Positions 12,901-24,834 of a stretch of 64,000 nt of DNA are shown here, one piece after another (the first letter of the stretch is position 1; each line of letters starts with the position of its first letter). Source of the stretch: Mangifera indica (Eukaryota > Streptophyta > Magnoliopsida > Sapindales > Anacardiaceae). A model generated the notes under the pieces. That model was not told where the DNA came from. It did no database searches and was given only the letters and a program-made list of their open reading frames with translations. A program made the translations under genes and the position numbers. The stretch lies in NCBI RefSeq assembly GCF_011075055.1, contig NC_058148.1, positions 14,501,969 through 14,565,968 on the forward strand, given 5' to 3'.

Positions 12901-15900
12901 TGATGTTGAGAGGGAGTTTATCTCAATTGGTATCAAAGTGATTAGGAGCATATTTACTGAATTCATAAGTAATTTGATGTAAAGTGTTTGTCTAAACTAG
13001 TATCAATGGAGTTTAATGTAAGGTGTTTGTCTTGATTGGTATCAAAGTTGTCTAATTAAGAGTTTGATATATAAAAGGTGCTAGGTTTGCTTCATCTCAT
13101 TCATAAGGCATTGATATATGGAGTTTATCTTTTTAGTATCAACTATAAAGAGTTTAATGTGTATGATGTAGAGAGTTTGTCATATTTATTATCCAGTTTT
13201 CTACCCAATCACACTTAATTTCTACTCAAAATTGGAAATTATTACAAGCGGTATTAAAGTGCGTATGTGGTTAATTCTCCACTCGCTCAAATTGTGCATT
13301 TGCAAAATCTATATATGTGTTTAGCAAACTATATGGTGATCAATTTCCCTATAATTAGGATTACTGATAATATACATACAAAAACAAAAAATACAGAGGT
13401 ACCAAAGAGATGCCAATACAAAGGCTTAAACCTCCCTCAATAATAAACACTATATTTGAATTTGAAATTTTGTCATTTTTACCCAAAGATGATATCAAAA
13501 ACCAAGTGATAATTATGCTGGAAATGAGTTGTGATAAAATGGTAGTTGAGTTGTTGACAAAGTTGAGAGATGAAAGGTTAAAAAGCATTAAATAGATTAG
13601 GTCATGCATTCAAGTATGAGCATCATAATTTTTGAAAATATCATGTTAGTCATGTGGACCCTTTTTTCACAGATAGAATAATGTTTGTTTCTGATAAGAC
13701 TTCTCGCCAAGCCATGTACTTCTTCCCTTTGTTTCTCTTTCATTCTAATGTGTACAAAGTTACATTCTCAGTAACAACATTTATACTTCCTCTTTCTTTC
13801 TTAATAAATCCACCCCTTCATGATTTAACACTGTCATTAATGGTGATTATCGCCTTCTCAAGGTCAAAACATCGCAATTAAATGCCTTCCTTCAATGGCC
13901 TTTCCTTTTTTCCCCTAAACATGTCAAACGTACTGTTTTGGACTTTCAATTGGTCTTCACAATTTCCGTGAAACACACGTAAACAGTATTGCTAATTATA
14001 AGGTTACGTATTAATTAAAACCTTTGTTCCAAGTCTTTATAGGTCTTGTCGACTCAACTAGGAAACTTGCTCAGCCATTTTAATTTACAGGCTTGTTCAA
14101 TTTTAGTGGTCAAGAAAGATGCACATATATGCATTATTCAATCTTTCTAACCAAGAAGTATAATATTTTAAATATAATATCCCTAATCAAATCTCATATC
14201 GATAAAACATGAAAAAATGTTGAATATATATATGTATCATGTATTGTTTAAAAATACTAAAATAAAATTGATTAAATAGTTTGTAAACTTATAAATTATT
14301 AAAACTAGGCTCAGACTGATAATAAATTATATGTTAGGCTAACACTGGTCGGTGAGCTCCTAAACTAAGACAATATATTGGTAGGAAGTTAGGTCATTAG
14401 AGCTTAGATGTTATATGAAGATATATAAATTGTACGTATCAAAGGCTTTTCAAACATTTTGTATAATGTTATGTTGTTTTGTTTTCATTGTGGTCCTCGT
14501 AGTTGATTTTGGGGAGATTTTGTTGTTGTGAATCGTAAAGAGATGTATTTGACATAACAAAACAAAGATGATCACGTAAGAAAGCTCTTTCTATTTTGGA
14601 AATAAGAATATTTGGACACATGAAGCTATGAGTAAAAGATGCAGTAACAAGTTTTGAGAAAGTTGAAAAAATGTAGTCACAGACACAGTAAGAAAATATG
14701 TCCTCATATCTTTCACAACTTCGTTTAGATCAAAATTCCCAGGATGATAGATCATAAATGTTGTCATCATTGTATGCACGTACACAACGAATTAGTTAAT
14801 ATTGCATAAGGCTGCCTCTTAACTAATTAATTAAAACTGCCAAATCCTTCTCTGAAAATTCGTCTAATGCATGTAGAGACCTCATGTAATTCTTTTCTAT
14901 TGAGTGAAACATTTAACTGTAATGTCAACTAGGCAAAAGTGAAATGTCCCTGATGGAGGACCATGGATGAGTCATATGTAGCATTGTATAGGTTGGCTGT
15001 AATGCCTCTCTCTTGATTTATCGCTAGCTCATAGATTAGACTGAATGTTCAAATCATGTAGAAGGGGAGCTGTGAAATGATATTTTATATATGTTGGTTG
15101 GCAAAGTCAGTAATTCTGATGAGATGAGCAATAATGCATCATAGCCAAAGTATAAAAAGGATAGCAGAAAAAAAGAAGAAAGTCAGAACACAAGTGGGGA
15201 TTGGCTTTTAGCCATAGTTTAGATACAACCATGCATAAACCATCCGAAAGTAAGCAATATAAGTAATTGGGTGTTCACATAATGAAAAATAGGGAAATAA
15301 ATGGATGGTGTTCATTGCCAAATGCTTCTTCCACTAATGCTAAAAATGAGTTAAAAGTATGGAGATAGATGGGAAGATATCACATGGAGTCGCCTTCACT
15401 TCTGTCATAAAGCTAATCCTAGTAAAACAGTTACACTTTTAAGAAGGTAAGAAGTACCTCCACAAATTTTTTTTTTTTTTTTTGAGATAAAGAAGAAAGA
15501 AAGCCTCATTTCAGGAGTTCGTGGGTCTAGTTTTGATTATTATTATATACATTTTAGTAATTTTAGGTAAATATATTTAAAAAAAAAAAAACCAGTAACT
15601 CTGGTTGAAGTTGGATTAACCTTTTGCTTTCGATTGTAAATTATTTTTTCGATTTAATCAGGTATAAGTTAATTATACTAAACAAGAGAAAACCTTTGAT
15701 TTAATGAATAATTCTACAACTATAATAATAGTTAAATCGGTAATTTAACCATGATATATTTCATAAAACCTTTAGCAACATTGGGAGATTAGAACTATGC
15801 ATATGTGTATTACAATTAAGCACTCAAATAACTAAAATTGAATGTAATGAAAAGTTGAACGGTAGCCGATGTTGTTTCAATAATCGGTCATCAAGTCATG

Positions 15901-16280
15901 AGTGAGCCCAGTAACGTTCTCATTTCTTACCCAAAAAAAAAAAACGTCCTCATTTGTGAAGCCATTATCAATCGTTTTCACAAGTGCCTTTCTTTTATCT
16001 CTCTTTCTCTATATATCTCTTCTCTACTGCCCTCCACCATTCACATGAAGGAAAAAAATGAAATGAATGGTTTACTGGAAGTCTGAATCTGACGAGTGAA
16101 TCCCAACTTTAACCTTCTCTTTTGCTTAATCTTTCATGCCTGCCACTTGGAAAAGACAATAAAGAAACAAACAAAAGTATTAAAAATTAATTAATTAATT
16201 AAAAAATAAAAAAACTAAGATTGAAGAGTAGAATAGTTCAAGTATAAAGGTACTAATAGATGAAGGATCGTTTTTCACTT
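9926..16280. other. Intergenic DNA between the kinase and AG-like genes
   Basis: No coding gene is supported. The stretch is AT-rich and carries only chance frames of 60-80 codons without splice logic. Between 12830 and 13190 there is a degenerate tandem repeat, listed separately. From about 15850 to 16280 the sequence should act as the proximal promoter of the MADS gene; it includes CT-rich runs near 15990-16030 and an A-run at 15932-15944. The far upstream part may hold further flower-specific control elements, but I cannot point to one. Confidence 0.5.
12830..13190. repeat. Degenerate tandem repeat with tRNA-primer-site-like words
   Basis: A phrase of the form TTGGTATCAAAGT (12928 and 13036 regions) and variants (CTAGTATCAATGG near 12998, GGTATTAAAGTGCG near 13250) recur with GGAGTTTAATGTAAGGTGTTTG between them. 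The word TGGTATCA(A/G)AG resembles the initiator-Met tRNA primer-binding site of plant LTR retrotransposons. I read this as decayed retroelement or TRIM debris, but the copies are too worn to define ends. Confidence 0.5.
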
Positions 16281-16288
16281 TATAAATA
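16281..16288 (+). promoter_or_regulatory. TATA box of the AG-like gene
   Basis: TATAAATA lies about 145 bases before a good 5' splice site (16431) that fits a leader intron. Transcription would then begin near 16310-16320. The spacing and the known intron in the leader of AG-clade genes support this; no transcript data are available here. Confidence 0.6.
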
Positions 16289-16310
16289 CCCACCTCTTAG
16301 AACAAGCAGG

Positions 16311-19300
16311 CTTCCATTTTCTGCATCTCTCCTGTTCAGATTTGTTAAAAAGAAGAGAGAAACTCCAAAGGCAGAAACCTTTGTTTCTGTCCTTAATTAT
16401 CATTCTACAACGATTTGTTTCCACACCAAGGTTAGTGAGGAAAAAAAAAACATAATCTTGTCCATCTTTTGTAATTATTCTACCTCTTATGCGTCTACAA
16501 AATCTCCTCTTTCACCTTCATAAGATTCTGCTCCTACTGTTTATTCTACTTGATCATCAACCCAATTTACAAACTCAAATTGAAATATGGCTAAATTACA
16601 TAGTTAAATGCAAACATTTCTCTTCCTAGAGCTTTATAAATGATAAAAAAAAAACTAAGATGATGTTTGAATTTTATTGATGGTTTTTGTGCTGTGTATT
16701 GATGAGGCAGCTAAAAGTGAAACCATGGCATTTCCTAACGAATCAAGAGAGGATTCTTCCAGAGAGAAAAAAAATGGCAGGGGAAAGATCGAGATCAAGC
16801 GGATCGAAAACACCACTAACCGCCAAGTCACTTTCTGCAAGAGGCGCAACGGTTTGCTGAAAAAAGCCTACGAATTATCTGTTCTCTGTGATGCCGAGGT
16901 ATCTCTTATCGTCTTCTCAAGCCGTGGTCGCCTTTATGAATATTCTAACAACAGGTACATAAATTTGCGTAGATTGATCTTATTTTCTCAAGGCTCTTTG
17001 TTTTAATCTTTGTTTTTACCCTTTTTTTAACATTTTTATTTCTTCATGTTCATACAAACTAATTTTTTTTATGATCTTACTTATTACCATTTGTACGTAC
17101 CTGGTTTTCTTCTTATGAAGGAGATTTTTTCTTGGTTTTATTTTATATTTTTTTTAAATGGTTTGGAATGTTATAGTTGAAAATATTGTTGGCACACTTG
17201 ATGGTCAAGACATTTGCTTCTGCAAATAGATCTTAGGGAAGTAAAAGAACATATTCATGTTTTTATTCTTAAGGAGTGCAGTTTAGATTGAGTTTCACAC
17301 TAACTAAGATTCACTTGTCTTTCTTTCTTCTGTTTTGTTTTTTTCTGTGCATGAGCTTTATGATTTTATTAAAATTTTTTGATATATTTTTTCTTTTCTG
17401 TTTATGATCATATTTTGAGTTCTTAGTTTGAAGGAAACATAGATCTGTTGTAGCAGATAGAAATAGAAGGATTACGGTTTACAGTAGTAGCCACAAGTAT
17501 AGGTTTGGTAATTTATGCAGACATGTGAGATCACCCTCTTCTCTCCTCCATTGTTGTTAAGTTTCCTGTTCCTTTCTGTTTTCTCTTCCATTAGTCCTCT
17601 CTCTTTGTGTTCTTTCTCTCTTTCTCTCTGTGAAAGCTAAGAGATGACCTACTACAAAAGTTGTCACTCTCTTGTTAGCCCCAAACCCTCCAATCTCTTG
17701 GCACTTCTTAATGGCACGTCAGTTATACACATCAAGAAACAAAAAGTACAAATCGCAAAAGCTAAACCAATTACCATCAAAAACCCAGTTTTGGATTCCC
17801 AAATTCCAAGTGGGCTTGTGTTTAAAACATGTTTAAACTACCTTTTTCAACCAATAACACTCCAAGTTAGGGTTTTTCCCCAAAGTTTCAGTTTCCCGTA
17901 ATTGAATGAATGAAAAAGAAAAAGCCTCTTATCAAAATCAAAACTTAGAAGAAAATTCAATTGCAAGGTTCTAAATTTCATCTCCAACCAATCACAACTC
18001 TCCAAAATTTTTCCTTGGGTTTGGATCCTTTTTCACCCTAGTTAGGGCTTTCAACGTGTTCGGCTTAGTTACAGAATCTTTGCTCACGTCACACACGATT
18101 TTTCAGTTTCTTAAATTTCTGACAAAAGGGTTCATGTCATGATTCCTAAAACAAGCTTCTCTTTTTCCCATCATCTAAACCCTAATTTTTTTTATCTTCA
18201 ATGATGCAAAAATTAAAAAAAAAAAAGTCCCATCTTCCCATTTCTTCATATTTGATCTCTCTCCCAGTTAAATTCTTTTACAAAGCATCCGTGAAAGAGA
18301 AAATCATCCACCAATGAGACGATTTTAACTGGGAAATCATCACCACCGTATGTAACTGTTGGTATTATACAGTGAGGTTTGCATTGTCGAAGATCTTGCA
18401 TAGATATATTTATGCAAGTTTAGAGAGAGAAAAATTGAAGCCCACTTACGTATGAAGCTTAACTGCGATTCAGTGTACAAGTTCTGACCATTTTGGCTTC
18501 TTTCGTGACAGTCGGACGGCTCTGACTCTGCTCCCCTCAGACTGTTTTTTAGTATTACTTTATCTCAACTTTCAATAAAATATCATAAAACTAAAAAATC
18601 TGAACTGGGTTTTGAAATGAGCGCAGCGGATAAAAGCATACACGGTAGAGTTTTACCCATGGAGTAATGAATATATGACAAATGGCACATGTTTGACTTT
18701 ATCTATTTGCAAGCCAATCATAAACTGGGACTTATGCCAGCGTGGCGGAGACAGCCAGTGACTGGCTCGACGAAATTAAGGTATCATCTGCATTGCACAG
18801 GGAGAAAAAGCCTATAGTATTTTGAAAACTTAGTATTGATTAAAAAAATTAAATCTAAATATAATATTATTTCATATCATATCAAAACTAAGACTGCTTG
18901 AATGATGTCTCACTCTGAGTCAGAAGCAGGACTCAGATTTTTCATCATTCATTAAGGTTTCGTAATAGGTTCAGTTAACTCAAAGAGTTGGTTGATTTGA
19001 CCGTTAATTGACAAGCCCATTTTGGTGGTTTAATTAGACAGAGCTTTAGGGTTCATCATAACTAATAGGTTAATGATTATGGCTAAAATTCTGGATTAAC
19101 TTACATGTAATCTTAAGGATTTGGAGTTGTCATTTACTGCTCAAGTCTTTTCATGCTTCAAATTTCATGCTTTTTAGCTTCAAATTTATGCTTATTTTTA
19201 GTATTTCTTGAGATCCTATTTATCTCATGTCTTTGTGGTTGAATTATACAACATGCATACGTATATTTAATTTTTATTTTTATTTTCAATAAAGTGTAAT

Positions 19301-22300
19301 ATAAATCTTTTTATATTTTCAGATAAATACAATAAAGTTTTATGAGAAATCCTTTTAGCGTATAAACATGATGTGACATGATTTACTCATTAATTTCTTT
19401 GTCTTATTTCAATAAATGATTATGAATTAAATTACACATGGGAAATGCATTAAAATTTATATTTAATTTGTTTTTATGATAGAAATAAATTAAATATGTA
19501 GGTTATCATTTAGTCTTTAGATTAAGGTAGAGATACCAATTACGCTTGCTTCCTTTTATGCAATATATCCTGATAACATTGCCTATAAATGGCATAGACC
19601 TTGTCATGCAAAACAGTATGAAGTTTTTCTTTTTTTGGGTAAAATTTACACACCCCTGGGTAATGTGGTGATACCAATTTCATTTCTTTTATACGAAATA
19701 TATTTTAGTCTTTAAGAAAGGTAAACCTTTTTATTGTAGAACAATCACTTATACTTTTCTAGCAATGATAATACTTTTTATATAAACAGTGAATTAGTCA
19801 TCTAAAAGGTTTCATTTTAACTTTCTGACTTACCCATCAGTTATATCTTAGTTCTATAAATTAACACTTACACAAAGAATCCCTTGAAAACATTTCTACT
19901 TTTCTTCATAATTTCCTATATAAATTTCCATTTATTTTCTTCCTCTGTACAACCTTTGGAGCTCAATTACTTGAGAATTTGACTGATAGTTTACCTGAAG
20001 TTGTTAATTTACATATATACTAACTATACAATATGGAATGTTGGGAGTAAATTCCCAATAGGCAGAGGAATATATGCCACACAACTTTATTTCTAAGCTC
20101 ATAATTATGTATAATAAGAAGGAAAAGATGTATCATATGAACTTTTAACTGCAAATCCTCAGTAGTTGATGTAAGGATCAATGACACTTCATTAAATCAG
20201 GTTACTGGCTTCCAAGTTCCACGGATTGTCTTGCAAGAATTTTTTTCACCAAACTTCCCTGGATCAAGTAGTATTAACATCTTGTGTGGCACATTACTTT
20301 GATTATCAGCCTTCATCTCTCTCTATTCATGGCTCATAGCCTTCATTCCTCTCTATTCTAGCTTACATTTGAAGTTCTCTTCTTGTTTGTTTTTTCTTTT
20401 TTTTTTTTTTTTTTTTTTGTCTGAATAATTCTAAAAGATTGTGGATGTATATGTGTTTCCTGAAATGCTGTTCTGACTAAGATATCCAAGAAATCAGTTT
20501 CATATTAGTAATAAGGACTATGATTGCAGTGTGAAAACAACAATCGAGAGGTACAAGAAGGCATGTGCAGATTCCTCCAATGCTGGATCTGTCTCTGAAG
20601 CTAATGCTCAGGTGCTAATTTATTTAATTTTACTATCAGGAAAAAAAAAAGTTGATTTTCTTGTAGTTTACTAACATATAACTATTAAACTTGCAATAAC
20701 TTCTTATGATAGTCAACCTGATAGCATCGTCTTGCATCAGTTGTCTCAAATGATATTGATTTCAGGCCAATGTTGTATACTTTTTATGTTTTCTTGTTCT
20801 AGCTTTGTATTCTTTGGGGGAATTTGATTACAATCATTAAGCTAGCCTGGATTAACTACCAAGTTCTTCTTATCAAAAAAATAATTTAGAGTTAGAAAAG
20901 TTCTTTTAAGTCCCTCAGAAAACAACTTATTGCTCAACTTTTACATTTAAAACTTTGTAATTCACCTAGTTATCTTAAAAATAACCATTATCCCAATTTT
21001 CTTCAAGATAATTTGGGAATATTGTATAACAAACTAAAAACTGTGTATGAGATTAATAAAGTAAACAATCACACAATAAAAAAAAAAGCATATGCTATTT
21101 ATTTTGGTTCACCCAATATTAGGTTACGTCCAATAAAATTAATATTATTTCAACATCTTTCCACCTCTCTTGTCACAATGAATATAGTTGCTAAGAAATT
21201 ATTATGTTGGTTGTTACACGCATACAAAAGAATAATGTGTTGACATACTAGGATTGTTATCTCTAAACTAAATCCTATTAAGATTAGTATTACTAAAATG
21301 AACTTTACTAGTTTTCAATTCATATGATAATCCTAAAACTATTCTTCATGAGATAAGCTCAAACCACTAATTAGAGTTTATTGGGTAGAGGCTAGCGAAT
21401 TACATGAATCCAAAATCTTTAATTTCTGCTCTTGTGAGATTCTGACCTACTTCTCTGAGGATATTGATTACAGTTCTACCAGCAAGAATCTAACAAACTG
21501 AGGCAGCAAATTGGGAATCTTCAGAACTCAAATAGGTAATGTATCCAAAGATGGTCTTACTAAAAAGTGTGGATATATTTGTTGGAATCCCCTTTCTTTT
21601 TATTTTTTTAACATTTTTGTAAAATTTACAGGCACATGATGGGAGAGTCCCTCGGTTCCTTAAGTGTCAAGGAACTCAAGAATTTGGAGAGCCGTTTGGA
21701 GAAAGGAATCAGCCGAATCCGATCCAAAAAGGTCTATATAATCACCATTATCATCAATATTATTTGTAATGACTATAAGAAGTTGATATTGATTGTCTAT
21801 GTTGCTGCTACTCTGGCACTAAAAGATGTTTCTTTGTTTCTTTTAATGCTTTTTCCTGTACCAGAATGAACTGTTGTTTGCAGAAATCGAATACATGCAG
21901 AAGAGGGTATGTCCTAGATTGCTCTGTCACTCTTCAACTATCTTTTTGAGCCTGTTGTTTGTAGTTTATATGAAAGATGTTTCCATAATTAGCATGTTCA
22001 ATCAAACATGAAAAGTATAGGAAAGCTATTTCACTGATTTCAATTAATGAGCTATGGTGGTCCCAGCTATATATGCTACTCTGAGTAGTAAGATTACTAT
22101 GATAATAAGAATATCTTCTTTACACTATTTAGGGCTGGATTCAGTTTGGATCAAATTTAAACAAAATTTAATTTAAGATTTATTTAAATTCAAAAGAATT
22201 AGTTTAAAATCAACGAATTGAGACTCGAATTTGACTTAAATATAGTTTAACTTTAAATTTAAACTAAGTAAATTTGAACTTGACTCATCTATAAAAACAA

Positions 22301-24834
22301 GCTCATTTTTTAACTTAAATTCAAACTTAAATAGCTTAAATCGAATCCAAACCAGTCTCTACTCATCCAGGTTTCATTTTAGTAAGCAAATGTTTTAAAA
22401 TATAAAATGTTATAATAGATTATGGAGGGAGTGTGTGTGTGGGATAAACTCATCATTTCACCTGATAGTGATATAAAATAGCTTAATTGAAACTTATTTG
22501 TGAAACCAGTACTTTCACTTTACTTTTGTCTAAATCTAATATTTTGTATCTTGAGATATAATCAATGAATATACATTAGAAAAATGAAAAAGAAAGAAAG
22601 AAAGACTTGAGACCATCCCATTTGAAGTCTTCATTTCCTTGAGAAACATTTATTCTGCAAAATAGGGAATAGGCCTGAAACTCAACATCCGAAATTTATA
22701 ATTATCCAAGTTAAAAAATTGAAGCTATAACATTATGATATTATATATGTATGTGTATCCCTCTTGATTTGAACCAATGATTTCATCCTTGGATAAGAAT
22801 CATAAGTATCAATTGAGAAAACCAACCACTATCAAGATATAATCTATTTTAGACATGCAATTTATCACGGTTTTGTTGTAGGTTATTTTATCAATCTTCT
22901 AGGATTTTATCCTTAACCTATCTTGATATTGTGTTCTTTAGACACAATTCATTACAATTTTACTTTTAGATTTTACAACCCAATTAATCATGAGTATCAA
23001 TTAATGCAACTTGATTCACTGTTAAGATATTGTAAGAATACATTAGACTTTGCAACCTAATGAATCATGAGTACCAATTGAGAAAACTCAATCTAGTTTC
23101 AAGATATTAACCTAAAACTTGTCTTGATAGTTTAGTAGCTTATAGGCTATTAAACCAACATTCTCTAATCATTCTCAAGCAATATGAGATATCACAATTC
23201 ACAACTCTTTAAAATCTAAGGTCCTTATTGACATCCCAAAACATGTATTGAAAGCTTAAGAGTTCATAGATTATTTAGTTTATCTTTTCTTATTATTCCC
23301 AAGCGACAATCCAATATCTCCATTGGACTCTCAAAATGTGTTCTAATAACTTAAAAACTCACAAACTATTTAACAAATCTTCTCTTATCATTTTTAAATG
23401 ATGTGAAATGTTGCAATTCACCCACCTTTGGCGTTCAATGTCCTCATTGCCATCCCTTCTTCCATTCAAGATACTATGACCATCCACACACTTTTTAGTT
23501 GGGCCTTGCTATAATACCATCTACATCTCAGTATAATAACTTGGTTTATTATCAAGATATTGATTATTTATGTATGTGACTCTTGATTTGAAACTAGACC
23601 TTCTTACTTCGAAAGGAATCATAAATACTAGGCTAATTGGTACTCATGATTTCTTTCAACGATAAATTCATACATTCTAATCAAGAGGGATATGTATAAA
23701 TACATAATATCTTGACAAAAAGTCAGATTGTTATACTAAATGTCACAAATGAATGCATATTGTCATTATATGTTTTAAACTAGTGCCAATGTTTTTAACT
23801 TCATTATTAGTGCCAATATTATTTTCAATGTCAATGCAACTGCAAGGTCAATCGAACTCCTAAAATAGTACTTAGCTTGGAAGCGTGCACTGTTTTCTGT
23901 ATGCTTACCATATAAAATTTTTACCTTAGTTTTCTGCAGCTGCATGCACTGTCTGCTTATCAGTTTCTTGTGACAATAACATTGTCCATTGCAGGAAATT
24001 GACTTGCACAACAATAACCAGCTTCTTCGAGCAAAGGTCTCTTCCTCTCAGTTTCTTAATACTATTTGGCAGTGTTGGTGTTCCATTTAGGCGTATCCAT
24101 GACTATATAAAGTTTTCTGTGGTTGATGTAGATTGCTGAGAATGAGAGGGGCCAGCAGAACATGAATTTGATGCCTGGAGAGAGCAGCTATGAGATCACA
24201 CAGTCTCAGCCATTTGACTCTCGCAACTTTTTCCAAGTCAATGCTTTACAGCCCACTAATCACTATGCACGGCAGGACCCGATGGCCCTTCAGTTAGTGT
24301 AAGAATCTAACATTTCGACCACATGCATCATCATAACAATTCACCAAAGTGTTCAAAAATTCAACAAATTCTTCATCAATAGTATATGTATATGTACTGT
24401 TTTTACATTGATTTGCCCTATTGAAAAGGGCTTGCTTAATCATGTTTACTACCAACTTTGGAGAGGACAATGGATCGTGATGATGAATGTTATTAAATGT
24501 TTGTGATTTTGCACTGGTTGAGTAGGTTGAATTATTTCACCATGACTGTGGCTCTGCTTGCACATTGAAGTTATTTCCTTTCCTAAAGTGCTTTATCTGC
24601 AGTTGCTGCACCTGGTTGAACATAGCTTTAATTGAGCAAGTTCAATCTTTGTTCTGAAATAGATTTATGTTGATTTTACTATAACCTGAAAATGTTTTTC
24701 TCCTTTTCGTTATTACTGTTAAATTGATTTCCAATGCATCCATTTTTTTTTTTTTTCTGCTAATGGAGTTGCATGAATTGGGTTATGAAGCAAAACATTT
24801 GTCTAATGAGTTTTCCTACTTCTGGTGCAGCTAA
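16311..24834 (+). CDS. AG: AGAMOUS-type MIKC MADS-box transcription factor (floral C function)
   Basis: Coding exons 16725-16954, 20530-20611, 21474-21535, 21632-21731, 21865-21906, 23995-24036, 24132-24298 and 24831-24834 join to 242 residues; a leader exon (about 16311-16429/30) and leader intron (16431-16710) are inferred. The MADS domain (about 18-77, [20 protein letters not shown]) binds CArG boxes. The I region, the coiled K domain (about 108-175) and the C domain follow; AG motifs FDSRNFFQV and ALQLV end the protein. The two 42-base exons are typical of the clade. Such factors specify stamens and carpels and stop the floral meristem as nuclear tetramers. ATG 16725 gives the expected short N-terminal extension; the in-frame ATG at 16680 falls inside the leader intron. 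Intron 2 (16955-20529) should carry the enhancer. Motifs and neighbours favour AG over SHP or STK. Confidence 0.95.
16431..16710 (+). other. Inferred 5' leader intron of the AG-like gene
   Basis: AAG|GTTAGT at 16430/16431 and a GAGGCAG acceptor at 16710 bracket it. AG orthologues carry an intron just ahead of the start codon, which fits. Removing it excludes the upstream in-frame ATG at 16680. Confidence 0.6.
18753..18767. promoter_or_regulatory. Palindromic LEAFY-like site AGCCAGTGACTGGCT
   Basis: Seven-base arms AGCCAGT and ACTGGCT flank a central G, so both strands offer a CCAGT half site. LEAFY binds as a dimer to pseudo-palindromes with a CCANTG core. It sits 33 bases after the second CCAATCA box in the AG enhancer intron. 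Binding is inferred. Confidence 0.45.
20393..20418. repeat. Poly-T run in the large AG intron
   Basis: A T-rich run of about 26 bases lies some 110 bases before the 3' splice site at 20529; probably just a homopolymer tract, possibly strengthening the polypyrimidine region. Confidence 0.8.
22135..22375. repeat. Foldback-like dispersed repeat in AG intron
   Basis: The left end (GGCTGGATTCAGTTTGGATC) and the right end (reverse complement begins GACTGGTTTGGATTCGATTT) are imperfect inverted copies around AT-rich core DNA. A related end occurs at 26583-26610. It looks like a small non-autonomous element inside the intron between 21907 and 23994. Confidence 0.5.
22735..23720. repeat. Decayed repetitive element in AG intron (TRIM/LTR-like debris)
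   Basis: Three worn copies of a unit like ATGAAATGTTGCAATTCAC then TTCAATGTCCTCATTGCCAT occur near 23170-23240, 23300-23340 and 23400-23460, resembling a common plant retroelement-derived phrase. Direct copies of TATGTATGTG..CTCTTGATTTGAA lie at about 22745 and 23570, and an inverted copy at 23680-23720. Element class is uncertain; the host exon borders are untouched. Confidence 0.5.
24299..24830 (+). other. Terminal intron that interrupts the last sense codon of the AG-like gene
   Basis: Splicing GT at 24299 to AG at 24830 joins GT to C, making GTC and then TAA at 24832-24834. If the intron is retained, GTG is followed directly by TAA at 24300-24302. Either way the protein ends LQLV. A terminal intron at this spot is a feature I recall from AG-clade genes. 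Confidence 0.7.

Larger units (their letters stand above)
16955..20529 (+). promoter_or_regulatory. Large regulatory intron of the AG-like gene
   Basis: This 3.6-kb intron splits the MADS exon from the I-region exon, the position of the AG enhancer intron in Arabidopsis, where LEAFY, WUSCHEL and repressors act. Visible candidates: CCAATCA boxes at 17988-17994 and 18714-18720 with a CCAATAA variant near 17850; CCAATG near 18311; a perfect odd palindrome with CCAGTG at 18753-18767; and a CT/GAGA-type tract at about 17597-17630 as used by BPC proteins. The block 17.6-18.8 kb is visibly less AT-rich than the rest of the intron and is the best guess for the enhancer core. Function is inferred from the family, not shown here. 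Confidence 0.65.

Noticed and set aside
16677..16724. In-frame upstream ATG (16680) extending the MADS protein N-terminus
   Set aside because: It lies in an inferred leader intron ending GAGGCAG at 16710, and AG proteins begin just as the ATG at 16725 does (MAFPNES, compare MAYQNE).
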